Assembly (NCBI GenBank): GCA_021738725.1
Contig: JAIPBE010000017.1
Coordinates: forward strand, 1 to 60,224
Length of the DNA stretch: 60,224 bases
Direction: 5' to 3'
Origin: Saprospiraceae bacterium
Lineage (GTDB): Bacteria > Bacteroidota > Bacteroidia > Chitinophagales > Saprospiraceae
Positions 47,879 to 56,555 of this stretch are shown in pieces. The position numbers and the translations under genes were made by a program. A model generated the notes under the pieces. The model worked only from the letters and a program-made list of their open reading frames with translations. It made no database searches and had not been told where the DNA came from. Each line of letters starts with the position of its first letter. The first letter of the stretch is position 1.

Positions 47879-48993
47879 CAGACAAAGATGTGTCTAGTAG
47901 ATATATAGATGGGGTTGAGAAGCGTTTGTTTAAGGAACTGTTGACACCTCTTGGCTATAAGAGAGATGATAGTGGGTTTGCTTTGCGAATTAATAGCAAT
48001 TGGATTAGCATTGGCTCTACGTTTGTTACATTTGACTATGGTTGTAAACAAATAAAATCCACCTTTTACGCTGGCATTCCCTGGATAAAGTTTTTGTATT
48101 CGCAAATTAAATACAGAGATAAATTATTAATTCATTATTTCGATATCGATCCGCATAACCTCTTTCCTGTAAGTACGTACGACTACAGTGTATTCGGGAA
48201 ATATGATTCCGATTTTTTTATGGTTTGTACAGAGGAGGAAGCGGAACAAGTGGTAGCTGAGGTATTCCGGTTGTTTATAACAGACTGGCACAATAGATTT
48301 GTAAACTTCCATACACTGGAGGAATTCTACAAAGAGGTCAGTCGACCGTATTATTTTGAAAGATATGATCTTCGGAGTCGCGGTTTGCGGGCGTACACCT
48401 GGGTATTGGTTTTAATTTTAGCCAGATTGGTAGGTGAGGAAGAATATGTACAATGCAAGGGCAGATTGAGCGAAGAAAGGAAGAATTTCCCCTATTATGA
48501 AAAGGACATTCTTGAGATGGATCAAGCTCTGGAATTCCTCAACACGCATACTCCTTCGCAACTAGAGACACTTGGCCATCAACTGGAAGAACAGTATAAT
48601 GAGTGGAAGTCCAGGGAAAAGAAAAGAAAGGCAGACGAGCAGAAGCTAGCCCGATTGGAAAAGAAGAAGAAGAGAACCGAAGTCGATGGAGCAGTCAAGC
48701 CTATTGATCGTGTTGTTGGTTTTGACCCCCAGGGAGATCCGGAGGTAAGGATCAATGAAGAAGGAGAGTTGGAGATTGTCTTCGAATTCATGCCCCCTTT
48801 GAATGAAGATGGTGAGGAGAATGATGATCCGATTTTTGAGCAGTTTGATGAGGTGTTATCCAAGGCTCTAGGTGTAGAGGTGCTGTGGGATGATCGGGAG
48901 TTTTTCCGTATTGTTCACCCTCAACCTGATACCAAGGGTAAGGCCATTGACTTTCTCAATAGGTTTTGGAAGATTCGGCACACATTGGGATGA
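47875..48993 (+). CDS. candidate immunity protein for the nuclease-tipped protein
   Basis: A 372-aa cytoplasmic protein without signal peptide. The start is the ATG overlapping the previous stop (ATGA at 47875-47878), implying coupled translation. An in-frame start 18 bases earlier is less likely. Residues ~10-140 resemble the DUF4304-type fold (LFKELLTPLGYKRDDSGFALR, WISIGSTFVTFDYG), a family seen beside bacterial toxins. I cannot confirm it without a profile search. Residues ~225-265 form a charged coiled coil (WKSREKKRKADEQKLARLEK). The C-terminal ~110 residues are strongly acidic (EFMPPLNEDGEENDDPIFEQ), which might mimic nucleic acid. As last gene of a unit of exported proteins it is the only one staying in the cytoplasm, as expected of immunity to a nuclease. 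Confidence 0.7.
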   Translation: MTDKDVSSRYIDGVEKRLFKELLTPLGYKRDDSGFALRINSNWISIGSTFVTFDYGCKQIKSTFYAGIPWIKFLYSQIKYRDKLLIHYFDIDPHNLFPVSTYDYSVFGKYDSDFFMVCTEEEAEQVVAEVFRLFITDWHNRFVNFHTLEEFYKEVSRPYYFERYDLRSRGLRAYTWVLVLILARLVGEEEYVQCKGRLSEERKNFPYYEKDILEMDQALEFLNTHTPSQLETLGHQLEEQYNEWKSREKKRKADEQKLARLEKKKKRTEVDGAVKPIDRVVGFDPQGDPEVRINEEGELEIVFEFMPPLNEDGEENDDPIFEQFDEVLSKALGVEVLWDDREFFRIVHPQPDTKGKAIDFLNRFWKIRHTLG

Positions 48994-49142
48994 TTGTGAC
49001 TCATAAGTATCCTTCCGATCAACCACATCCAATAGATGTGATCCAATGGTAATTCTAACTCAACAGATGTAGAATTCGACGTTGGATTCACCTCGATTTC
49101 CTATCTTGGTTCAATCTACAATATTTAACTTTTTATACTACC

Positions 49143-51578
49143 ATGAATTCTGTATCTCCTTCATTGCCTTGGTTGTGTAAGACTTTGATTATAAGCTCAT
49201 TGTCTTTTTTTTGCTTTCCTTTGTTCGCCTTGTCACCTCCAGAGAAAGCCCAGACAGGCCTCTTCTTAGAGAACAAAGGCCAGGTTAGGGACCAGTATTA
49301 CATGCCTCGACCGGATGTATTTTACTATGGCGAGGTGGACGGGCTGTCTTATCACTTGACGACCAGAGGGATTCATTACCAGATGGTGCAGTATCCGGCA
49401 GGGTTTCAGCAAAAGGAACTTTTGAGTAAGGCTACGAAAAGTAAGCATGATCTGGATATAGGGTCTCAATCTGAGCCCATCACGATCTATCGGGTGGATG
49501 TCAACTACCAGGGGGCCAACAAGCGTGCAGAGGTTGTGTCCTCCGGGGGCTCCAGTTCGGTCAGCCATTTTTACAATGTACCGTATGGTGCGGAACCGGC
49601 ATTGAATGTCCGGTCCTGGCAGTTTGTGACCATGAAGGAAATCTATACTGGCATAGACTTGAGGTACTACCAGGGCAAGCATGGTGGACTGGAATCTGAT
49701 TTTGTGGTTCAGCCCGGGGCTGATTTCAACCAGATTGCGTTGGCCATATCCGGTGCCGAATTGTCGATCAATACCCGTGGTGAGTTGGTGATGCACACCC
49801 CCTTTGGTGATATTCTGGAGGGGCCAGTGTTTGCTCACCAGAATGGGAAGGAGGTGACTTCTCAATGGGTAGTAGATGGAGACGTAGTCCGGTTTGAATT
49901 GGTGGGACAAGTTAACCCGGCTTTGCCATTGATCATTGATCCTCCTGTGCGGTTGTATGGGACGTATTTTGGGGGGAGTAAGGATGACGAATTTAATGAT
50001 GTCAGTTCGGGACAAGATGGAAGTTTTACGTTGGTTGGTAGTACAGTCTCTACTAGTATGATTGCCACAACAGGTGCACATCAAGTTTCTTTTGGTGGTG
50101 GCTCCAAAGATGGTGTGGTTACCAAATTTTCGAGTGATGGGGATTTGCTTTGGTCAACTTATTTAGGTGGGAATGAAGAAGATATTATTTTTGGTTGCTC
50201 AGTAGATCTGGCATCTAATATTCTTGTTGCAGGTCCAACAGGATCATTAAGTGGTATATCAACTCCGGATGCTCACCAGCCAAATTATGCTGGTGGATAT
50301 AGGGATGGATTTATTGTGAAGTTTGATCCCAATGGAACCAGGTTGTGGGGGACATATTTTGGAGGAAATGATTGGGATGAAATACATGATTGCAAGACTG
50401 ATTTGTCCAATAGGGTCGTCATTGTTGGTTTAACTAAGTCAGTATCTGGCATCTCTACAAGTGGATCCTTTCAGCCGAACTTTTCAGGTGATGATGATTT
50501 TACGGACGCGTTTGTTGCTGTATTATCTGGAAATAATGAGATTGACTGGGGCACATATATTGGCACTAAAAGTGGCAATGATAGGGGGTCCAGCTGTGCA
50601 ATTGATGATGATAATAATATAATATTTGCAGGTGCAGCTTGGAAAAGCAATACATTGGCTTCTCCTGGTGCCTATCAGACAGAGGTAAATGGACAACGGA
50701 ATGCTCTAGTATTCAAATTTTCAGAAAGTGGCGAGAGGATTTGGTCTACTTATTTTGGTGGAAATAATACATCTGCATATGATGTTGTCGTAGATAGTGA
50801 GGGCAACGTAATTCTATGTGGTGAAACTGATTTTGATCAATTCATTGTTAGTCCAAATGCACACCAAGAACAATATGGAGGTGACTTGAATGATGCATTT
50901 TTAGCACAGTTTGATAAAAATGGTAGTTTTAATTGGGGCACATGCTATGGAGGGGAGAAAGAGGAAATTGGAAACGCGTTGGCAATTGGACTTAATGACG
51001 ATATTTATTTTGCAGGGTTTACTACTTCTTTTACAAATATTGCAAGTGTTGATGGTTACGACAATGCAAAAGATGCATTCATCGATGGTTTTATTGCCAA
51101 GTTCAGTAAGTCTGGAGCTAGGTACTGGGGCACATATTATGGAGGTGAGGATTGGGATGGAATATATTCTTGCGCTCTGAGTGATAATAATCGAATCGTA
51201 TTTGCTGGATATACTTATTCTAGTGAAGCCATAAGTACCATGGACGGATATAAACCTATTTATTCTGGTGGTGGTGTTGAATCAGACGCGTTCTTCGCCA
51301 TCTTCCAGGACGAAACCAGTGGGTTGATCCCAGTCGTTCAGACAGAGCCATTGGCTGTATTGCCTAACCCCACATCCGGCATGGTATATATCACCGATCT
51401 ACCGGAAAGTAGCCGATTAACTGTCCGGGATGTTCAGGGTATGGTTGTGCTGGAACGTTCAGTCACGACAAATGCATTCGACCTGGACCTCGGGCATCTG
51501 CCCTCGGGGATGTACATCCTCCGGGTGGATGCGCATGATACACCAGCAATAAAAGTGGCCAGGGTGGTGGTGGAGTGA
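49143..51578 (+). CDS. secreted SBBP beta-propeller-repeat protein with T9SS sorting domain
   Basis: An 811-aa protein with a signal peptide (TLIISSLSFFCFPLFALSP). An N-terminal domain (about 38-270) begins FLENKGQVRDQYY and ends PALPLIIDPPVRLYGTYFGG, typical of secreted Bacteroidota SBBP proteins. About nine repeats follow, with the pattern W(G/S)TY(F/L)GG...D......D...N....G.T.S (for example LWGTYFGGNDWDEIHDC). The type A sorting domain starts LPNPTSGMVYITDLPES. The repeat-coding middle (about 49970-51280) is visibly more AT-rich than the two ends, suggesting a mosaic gene. It lies 150 bases after the candidate immunity gene and is probably a separate unit. Ligand unknown. Confidence 0.9.
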   Translation: MNSVSPSLPWLCKTLIISSLSFFCFPLFALSPPEKAQTGLFLENKGQVRDQYYMPRPDVFYYGEVDGLSYHLTTRGIHYQMVQYPAGFQQKELLSKATKSKHDLDIGSQSEPITIYRVDVNYQGANKRAEVVSSGGSSSVSHFYNVPYGAEPALNVRSWQFVTMKEIYTGIDLRYYQGKHGGLESDFVVQPGADFNQIALAISGAELSINTRGELVMHTPFGDILEGPVFAHQNGKEVTSQWVVDGDVVRFELVGQVNPALPLIIDPPVRLYGTYFGGSKDDEFNDVSSGQDGSFTLVGSTVSTSMIATTGAHQVSFGGGSKDGVVTKFSSDGDLLWSTYLGGNEEDIIFGCSVDLASNILVAGPTGSLSGISTPDAHQPNYAGGYRDGFIVKFDPNGTRLWGTYFGGNDWDEIHDCKTDLSNRVVIVGLTKSVSGISTSGSFQPNFSGDDDFTDAFVAVLSGNNEIDWGTYIGTKSGNDRGSSCAIDDDNNIIFAGAAWKSNTLASPGAYQTEVNGQRNALVFKFSESGERIWSTYFGGNNTSAYDVVVDSEGNVILCGETDFDQFIVSPNAHQEQYGGDLNDAFLAQFDKNGSFNWGTCYGGEKEEIGNALAIGLNDDIYFAGFTTSFTNIASVDGYDNAKDAFIDGFIAKFSKSGARYWGTYYGGEDWDGIYSCALSDNNRIVFAGYTYSSEAISTMDGYKPIYSGGGVESDAFFAIFQDETSGLIPVVQTEPLAVLPNPTSGMVYITDLPESSRLTVRDVQGMVVLERSVTTNAFDLDLGHLPSGMYILRVDAHDTPAIKVARVVVE

Positions 51579-51624
51579 GCTGCGTTCCAATGGGTGCTCA
51601 TTCAAAACGAATGGATAATAGGAT

Positions 51625-51948
51625 CTATTCTTTTTGGATAGTCCTGTTCTTACTTTCATTGTAGGCCATTTTCCTACAGCCTGCGGAACAGTATTGGGCA
51701 TCTTTTCGTCCTACCCAGGTATTTGTCCCTCCACAATATGCGCATTGGATCCGGTATAGGATATGGGAGGTTTTCCTTTTTACCAGTTTACGGACGATGA
51801 CAATTTCCTGTTCCGGGTAGAATCTGCCTTGTGCTTCAGCCAAAGCAGCCTCCATGGGATTGTATTTTGGGTTTTTAACTTCCGAGAACTCGTATTCAAA
51901 CCTATCTTTCAATTTGAAAATTCGCTTCATTTCAAGTATTCTGCTCAT
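51625..51948 (-). CDS. small zinc-ribbon protein
   Basis: A 107-aa protein from the ATG at 51948 (MSRILEMKRIFKLK). Two codons upstream another ATG is possible. The C-terminal third has a CxxC...CxxxC zinc-binding pattern (CAYCGG, then QYCSAGCRKMAYN), like short DNA- or RNA-binding zinc ribbons and MYND/HIT-like fingers. The N-terminal part has no recognised domain (FEYEFSEVKNPKYNPMEAAL). It lies in the same strand and region as the excisionase-like gene, so it may belong to the element's regulatory or mobility functions. Function not recognised. That it is a real gene is supported by the intact metal motif. Confidence 0.6.
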   Translation of the reverse strand: MSRILEMKRIFKLKDRFEYEFSEVKNPKYNPMEAALAEAQGRFYPEQEIVIVRKLVKRKTSHILYRIQCAYCGGTNTWVGRKDAQYCSAGCRKMAYNESKNRTIQKE

Positions 51949-52244
51949 AGTCAATGTGTTATGGTTTCGTCGGAACGGATAAATCTTTTAAATGACCGGT
52001 TTAGTTCTTGTAAAACATCTGTAATCCTTCGATATTCATAAGTTGTGGGAATTGGACGAATCTTTGGATTTATGGTTGAAGTTCAGGGGATTTATGTGTT
52101 CCATTTCTGTCGAAGCTAGCTACCTTCCGGGCTGTATTATCATTCTACCTGCACCAGGACCAAACAAAATCTGTTCCAGCAGGAGTCGACAATTTTCAAT
52201 CAACTAATGGAAAGAAAGGTCAAACTGGATGGGGGAAGGATTGT

Positions 52245-52604
52245 TCATTTCCTTTTCCTTTTGGTTTCCAAACGGAGATCATCAACAGTTTCCTCGATAG
52301 TCTTGTGCTTGCCTTTTTCAATCCAGGACAAGAGCTCTGACCGTTTGAAGTAGAGTTTCTTTCCGGTTTTGAAAAATGGTAATTCTCGACGGCTGGTCAG
52401 GCCATAGATGGTAGGTTTTGCGAGATTCAGCAGTTCACTTACTTCGTCAATAGAAAGGAGCTCTTTCTGATCGTTTTGAGTCTTGGATTGTTCTGTGAAA
52501 CGGGCTTTTTCAGCGAGGACCCTTCTCAGGGCGTTTTCGATGGTCTCCTTGAGTTGGTCGCCATCTAATTGGAGGATGATCATGGAATTATGATTTTGGT
52601 TCAT
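52245..52604 (-). CDS. excisionase-like helix-turn-helix DNA-binding protein
   Basis: A 119-aa protein from the ATG at 52604 (MNQNHNSMIILQLDGDQLKETI). An in-frame ATG at 52655 would add 17 residues. The C-terminal half is a winged-helix MerR/excisionase domain: LLSIDEVSELLNLAKPTIYG, LTSRRELPFFKTGKKLYFKR, SELLSWIEKGK. The end is highly basic (ETKRKRK). Proteins of this layout accompany tyrosine recombinases in Bacteroidota mobile elements and either direct excision or regulate the element. Five 10-bp repeats upstream (52721-52780) may be its binding site (inference). It lies 5.7 kb from the recombinase gene. Confidence 0.82.
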   Translation of the reverse strand: MNQNHNSMIILQLDGDQLKETIENALRRVLAEKARFTEQSKTQNDQKELLSIDEVSELLNLAKPTIYGLTSRRELPFFKTGKKLYFKRSELLSWIEKGKHKTIEETVDDLRLETKRKRK

Positions 52605-52720
52605 ATCAACTCGATGTTTTTGCAACAGTTTCAAAGATGATTGTGAGTCAAACACGTCAATGTGTCTAGATAGTTATTGTTGCTTTGCCAAAATACAAGG
52701 TTGATTTATCGAGTTGCAGC

Positions 52721-52780
52721 AGAATGCAGTAAAATGTAGTAGAATGTCACTGAAGGTCGAAGAATGCAAAAGAATATTAC
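52721..52780. promoter_or_regulatory. helically phased 10-bp repeats upstream of the HTH gene
   Basis: Successive decamers AGAATGCAGT, AAAATGTAGT, AGAATGTCAC, one divergent spacer decamer, AGAATGCAAA, AGAATATTAC share A(G/A)AAT at exact 10-base spacing. This suits a protein binding one face of the DNA. It lies 66-125 bases upstream of either possible start of the excisionase-like gene, just behind a TATTTTG promoter-like stretch (minus strand, about 52691-52697). Confidence 0.5.
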
Positions 52781-52908
52781 AAATAGCTATAAAAACTTTC
52801 CAATACATTGGACTTAAGAAAAGTTGAATGACTTAAACCTGTCAAACTATCAGGCGGATCAGATTTCTTATTGTTCGGATTATTTCTTTACTGAAGGAGT
52901 AGGGCAAG

Positions 52909-53298
52909 GATATTAAAAGCATCCCACGAGATCATGGTATCACTCCGGCCACATGTTACAAACTGCCGACGGTAGTCAGGTTAGAAAAAGAAGTAAGGGG
53001 TCTGGATGCCGAGCAACTCAAGGAGTTAAAGGTCCTCATAGAGGATAGCAGCCGACTCAATCAGATGTAATGTTTATTCCGCTGATTTGAGTCTGGACTA
53101 CGAGATAATCAAGGACAACCTGACTTTTCTGCCCCCCTGCCGGCAGAGAGATTCAAATGCTTTTTCACAAGCTTGACCTAGCTGAGTATCTGGTGGAGGA
53201 GTATAATGTTAGTGTAAAACGGACTTGTAGCCTTGTATCGCTTTCCAGGAGTGTGTGGTACTACAAGAGCCAAAAGAATGACGAACTGTTGATCGCTG
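52909..53298 (+). pseudogene. IS3-family transposase remnant (OrfA end plus OrfB start)
   Basis: A reading frame from about 52918 gives SIPRDHGITPATCYKL and LDAEQLKELKVLIEDSSRLN, the end of an IS3-family OrfA. After a frameshift near 53070 comes ADLSLDYEIIKDNL, the conserved OrfA C-terminus. OrfB begins in LAEYLVEEYNVSVKRTCSLV and SLSRSVWYYKSQKND (from about 53157), then similarity ends near 53298. The catalytic DDE core is absent, so the element is dead. Confidence 0.75.
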
Positions 53299-53439
53299 AA
53301 GCGCCAGCCGCAAAAAGGCCTTTACCGTATTGCGAGATACCCGCAGAGTACGACATGTGGCTTTAATCGATCGGGTGGACAGATAAGTCCTGAGAATACT
53401 CTTGATTTGATCCATACGCTTGATTGCTTCCATGGTCAC
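53299..53439 (-). pseudogene. IS21-family IstA transposase N-terminal remnant
   Basis: On the minus strand MDQIKSILRTYLSTRSIKAT followed by CRTLRVSRNTVKAFLRLAL matches the N-terminal helix-turn-helix of IS21-type IstA. The similarity stops abruptly where the IS3-family remnant of the opposite strand ends, so one insertion truncated the other. No catalytic domain or IstB remains. Confidence 0.65.
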
Positions 53440-53576
53440 GGCTTTGGTGAAGCCGTAAATGTGAGAAGATCAATCGCAAGCATCTACGCCTTCGAAGGGG
53501 GCAAACATCCTGGATATGTAATTTTGAGGGATATTTCTCCAATTTGGTGGACAAATACTGATTTTGTTGTATTTTC

Positions 53577-53593
53577 GTTGAAAATATTTCAAC
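53577..53593. promoter_or_regulatory. 7-bp inverted repeat upstream of the protease gene
   Basis: GTTGAAA-ATA-TTTCAAC is a perfect inverted repeat, 39 bases before the start codon of the 973-aa protease. It could be an operator. In such AT-rich DNA a chance palindrome is possible. Confidence 0.3.
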
Positions 53594-53631
53594 ATTATTT
53601 TGAATTTATTTGATGATAAAATAACACTATT

Positions 53632-56553
53632 ATGTTTATCCGCCTACTTTTTTCAGTATTCATTTTTTCTGGAATGGGATCTTTTTTAGTTGCCCAAATG
53701 CCATATGAAATCCTGCCTATTGAAGTTAAATCTAGTAAATTGCCCTTTAGTTCAGTGAGAGTAATTACTGGAATGGCAGTTTCTGTGGAGGGGAGAACAT
53801 ATGAAGAGAAAGCATTGAATTATATTGAATCAAAATGGGGCGATTTCGGCTTTTCTGCATCACCAAATGACGTTTTACAACATAATCAAACAAAATCATT
53901 CCATAGTGGTGTTGTTGTAAGGTATCGGCAGTATTTTAATGGGTTGCGTGTTGATAATAATGAATACACATTAAAATTTGATGGTCATGACAATATCTGT
54001 ATAACAATGAATTCGCTAACTCCTGTAAGTGACCTTATAAATTTAAATCCAGTTTTATCAAGTTCATCAGCCATTGAAGTTGTCAAGACCTACCTCAAAA
54101 CTTCTGGAAAAATTAATCATTCATCTTCAGAATTGATGATTCACTTTATTGATGACGCTCCTAAATTGTGTCACAATGTTAAAATTAGTTCAGTACACCC
54201 CTTTGGTGATTGGAGTGCATTTATTGACGCAGGTAATGGTGATTTGTTAGAAATTAATTGTATGTCACAGGCTATAAATGGAACTGGAAGAATTTTTAGT
54301 CCAAGTCCAACATTTTCTGCGAAGGCTCATTACGGCGATATTGGTACCAACGGCTCATTCTCCGATAATAATGATGTCTCGAATATTGAAATTGAAAACC
54401 AGATGATGGATGTTGATCTTTTAGACATTACACAAGATGCAAACCTTATGTATGTTTTAAAAGGTTCTTTTGCAGAAATAGTAGACTATGGTCCTCCTTA
54501 TGATGGCTTATATGAGCAAGTATCTACTAATTTTGTTTTTGATAGAGAGGATGAAGAATTTGAGGCAGTTATGGGTTACTATCATATTGATAAATCTATG
54601 CGATATGTAAATAATGTTTTGGGTGTTACTGTTGGACCTATAAGTTCTGAAGGTGTTAAATATGATCCACATGGAGAAGGCAATATAAATAATGCTCATT
54701 TTAATTCTTTTGATGAAGTATTAACTTTTGGAGACGGAGACCATGAGGTTGATACTGCTGAGGATGCTTTTTTCATATTGCATGAATTAGCTCATGGCCT
54801 CCATTATTGGCTTACAAATACAAATTCATTTCCTGATTTAGATGGATTGGCAGAGGGTTTAAGCGACTATTGGGGCCAATCTAACACGAGGGAATGCTCA
54901 GAATATGGGATCTGGACTGAATCGAATCAGGAGTTTTTTAATGTTTTTCATTGGGGAGGAATGCCAACTGTTGCTGGACAACAAAGGATTACAAATTATG
55001 ATACTCCTTACAGTAAACCATTGTCTCCGTATCAAGGTGCGCAGCACATTTCTACAACCCTCATGGATATCAGAAAAGTCATCGGTAAATTTAAATCTGA
55101 TTTACTAGTTATTGAATCAATGCCAATGTTGGTGTCTGGTGTTGACCTTCCAACGGCTGCAAAGCTTATTTATCAAACGGCAATTCTTTTAGGATTTTCA
55201 GAAAATGAACTATGTGTGATTTACAATATTTTTGAAGGCAAATTTTCGATTTCCCAGCCCCCTATTAATATCCCATCTCCCTCAGGTGGATATGGAGATT
55301 TATTTATGAGAGATAGTGATTGTGATCGTGGGGATCAACCTAATTTTACCTCCGAGGAAATGTATATTAGTACTGATATTTGGGTTAGAAATTATCCTGA
55401 TGGTGGATCTGTACATCAAAATCCAGAGTACAAGGGAACTCCTAATTATATTTATGTAAATGTTAGAGGATTAGGTTGTTCAGATGTTACTGACGCAAAT
55501 CTACGCGTGTATTTCAGTAAAGCTTCAACGCAACTTCAATGGCCTGTAAAATGGGATAATTATTTTATACCAGGTCCTAATGGTTTAGTGTTAGCGGGTG
55601 ACGAGATTACTAAACAGCCACTTTCGAATCCAATAGGTGTTTTACCAATTGATGCTGGCGGGATCCATAGAATTGGGCCAATTCCTTGGATGGTTCCTAA
55701 TCCAACAGATTATTACTCTGATATTCATCATTTTTGCTTATTGGCAAGGATTGAATCTGGAGTGGATCCAATGTATGCTGTTGAAGGTATCCCAATTGAA
55801 CCTAATATTCGTAATAATAATAATATTGTCCTTAAAAATATATCAATCTTTGATGAAAATCCTCTAGATAATTTATTGGGACCCATTTCCGTATTTATTG
55901 GTTGTGATAGTGCGACTCTAAATGGGTCTTTTCAAATTGAATCTGCAAGGATGCCTCTCGGGAAAACAATATTTGATTATGGAGAAATAAGTATTGATAT
56001 AGTTGAACCATTGAGGTCAAAATGGTTTCCTGGGGGACTAGTTGGTAGTGGGATCCAAGTATTGCCTGATAGCACAATAGTTGTACTCAATGAAACATTT
56101 TCGCTTGAAGGCGTCCCAATTACAAATTGTGATAGTTCTTTGATCAATGTTTATTTTGAGCCATTTATAGGAGCTAGAGATTGTGGATTCAGCTTAGTTC
56201 AGTACGATAGCTTAGGTGTTGCTGTAGGGGGTGAGAGGTTTGAATATGTAGCTGATTCGAGTTCAACAATACGGGAGTTGTTTAGTTCTGAAATTGAAGT
56301 TGACGATTTGTCCACAACTATTAAGCTATTTCCTAATCCTTCAATTGATCACATTTGGATAAGCAGTCGAAATGTATTTCTTAGTACTTCTGATGTCCTG
56401 ATATTTGACATATTTGGGAATGTTGTGATTAATTTGAAAGCTATTGATGAATCAGGAGTTGATGTATCTGATTTAAATTCGGGAGTATATTTTTTACAGG
56501 TGACGGAGAGAAATGCAGGAATCATTTATTCTAATAAATTTATTAAGCTGTAA
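53632..56553 (+). CDS. secreted thermolysin/fungalysin-like metalloprotease with T9SS sorting domain
   Basis: A 973-aa protein. Signal peptide at residues 1-22 (LLFSVFIFSGMGSFLVAQ). Residues ~50-140 form an FTP-type propeptide (VVVRYRQYFNGLRVDNNEYTLK-like block). The catalytic region has HELAHGLHYW (His384, Glu385, His388) and the third zinc ligand in GLAEGLSDYWG (Glu408), the gluzincin pattern of families M4 and M36. The region after about 600 is beta-rich. The last ~75 residues are a type A sorting domain (LFPNPSIDHIWIS, DLNSGVYFLQV, SNKFIKL). The gene is much more AT-rich than the chromosomal backbone. The next gene starts two bases after its stop, so they are co-transcribed. Substrate unknown. 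Confidence 0.85.
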   Translation: MFIRLLFSVFIFSGMGSFLVAQMPYEILPIEVKSSKLPFSSVRVITGMAVSVEGRTYEEKALNYIESKWGDFGFSASPNDVLQHNQTKSFHSGVVVRYRQYFNGLRVDNNEYTLKFDGHDNICITMNSLTPVSDLINLNPVLSSSSAIEVVKTYLKTSGKINHSSSELMIHFIDDAPKLCHNVKISSVHPFGDWSAFIDAGNGDLLEINCMSQAINGTGRIFSPSPTFSAKAHYGDIGTNGSFSDNNDVSNIEIENQMMDVDLLDITQDANLMYVLKGSFAEIVDYGPPYDGLYEQVSTNFVFDREDEEFEAVMGYYHIDKSMRYVNNVLGVTVGPISSEGVKYDPHGEGNINNAHFNSFDEVLTFGDGDHEVDTAEDAFFILHELAHGLHYWLTNTNSFPDLDGLAEGLSDYWGQSNTRECSEYGIWTESNQEFFNVFHWGGMPTVAGQQRITNYDTPYSKPLSPYQGAQHISTTLMDIRKVIGKFKSDLLVIESMPMLVSGVDLPTAAKLIYQTAILLGFSENELCVIYNIFEGKFSISQPPINIPSPSGGYGDLFMRDSDCDRGDQPNFTSEEMYISTDIWVRNYPDGGSVHQNPEYKGTPNYIYVNVRGLGCSDVTDANLRVYFSKASTQLQWPVKWDNYFIPGPNGLVLAGDEITKQPLSNPIGVLPIDAGGIHRIGPIPWMVPNPTDYYSDIHHFCLLARIESGVDPMYAVEGIPIEPNIRNNNNIVLKNISIFDENPLDNLLGPISVFIGCDSATLNGSFQIESARMPLGKTIFDYGEISIDIVEPLRSKWFPGGLVGSGIQVLPDSTIVVLNETFSLEGVPITNCDSSLINVYFEPFIGARDCGFSLVQYDSLGVAVGGERFEYVADSSSTIRELFSSEIEVDDLSTTIKLFPNPSIDHIWISSRNVFLSTSDVLIFDIFGNVVINLKAIDESGVDVSDLNSGVYFLQVTERNAGIIYSNKFIKL

Positions 56554-56555
56554 CA

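Noticed and set aside
52721-52780. CRISPR-like array
   Set aside because: Decamers without spacers of constant length and no cas genes. Better explained as a protein-binding array.
53157-53366. Intact small gene of 69 aa
   Set aside because: Its first ~45 residues are an IS3 OrfB start. The rest is antisense of an IS21 IstA remnant, so it is a junction artefact.
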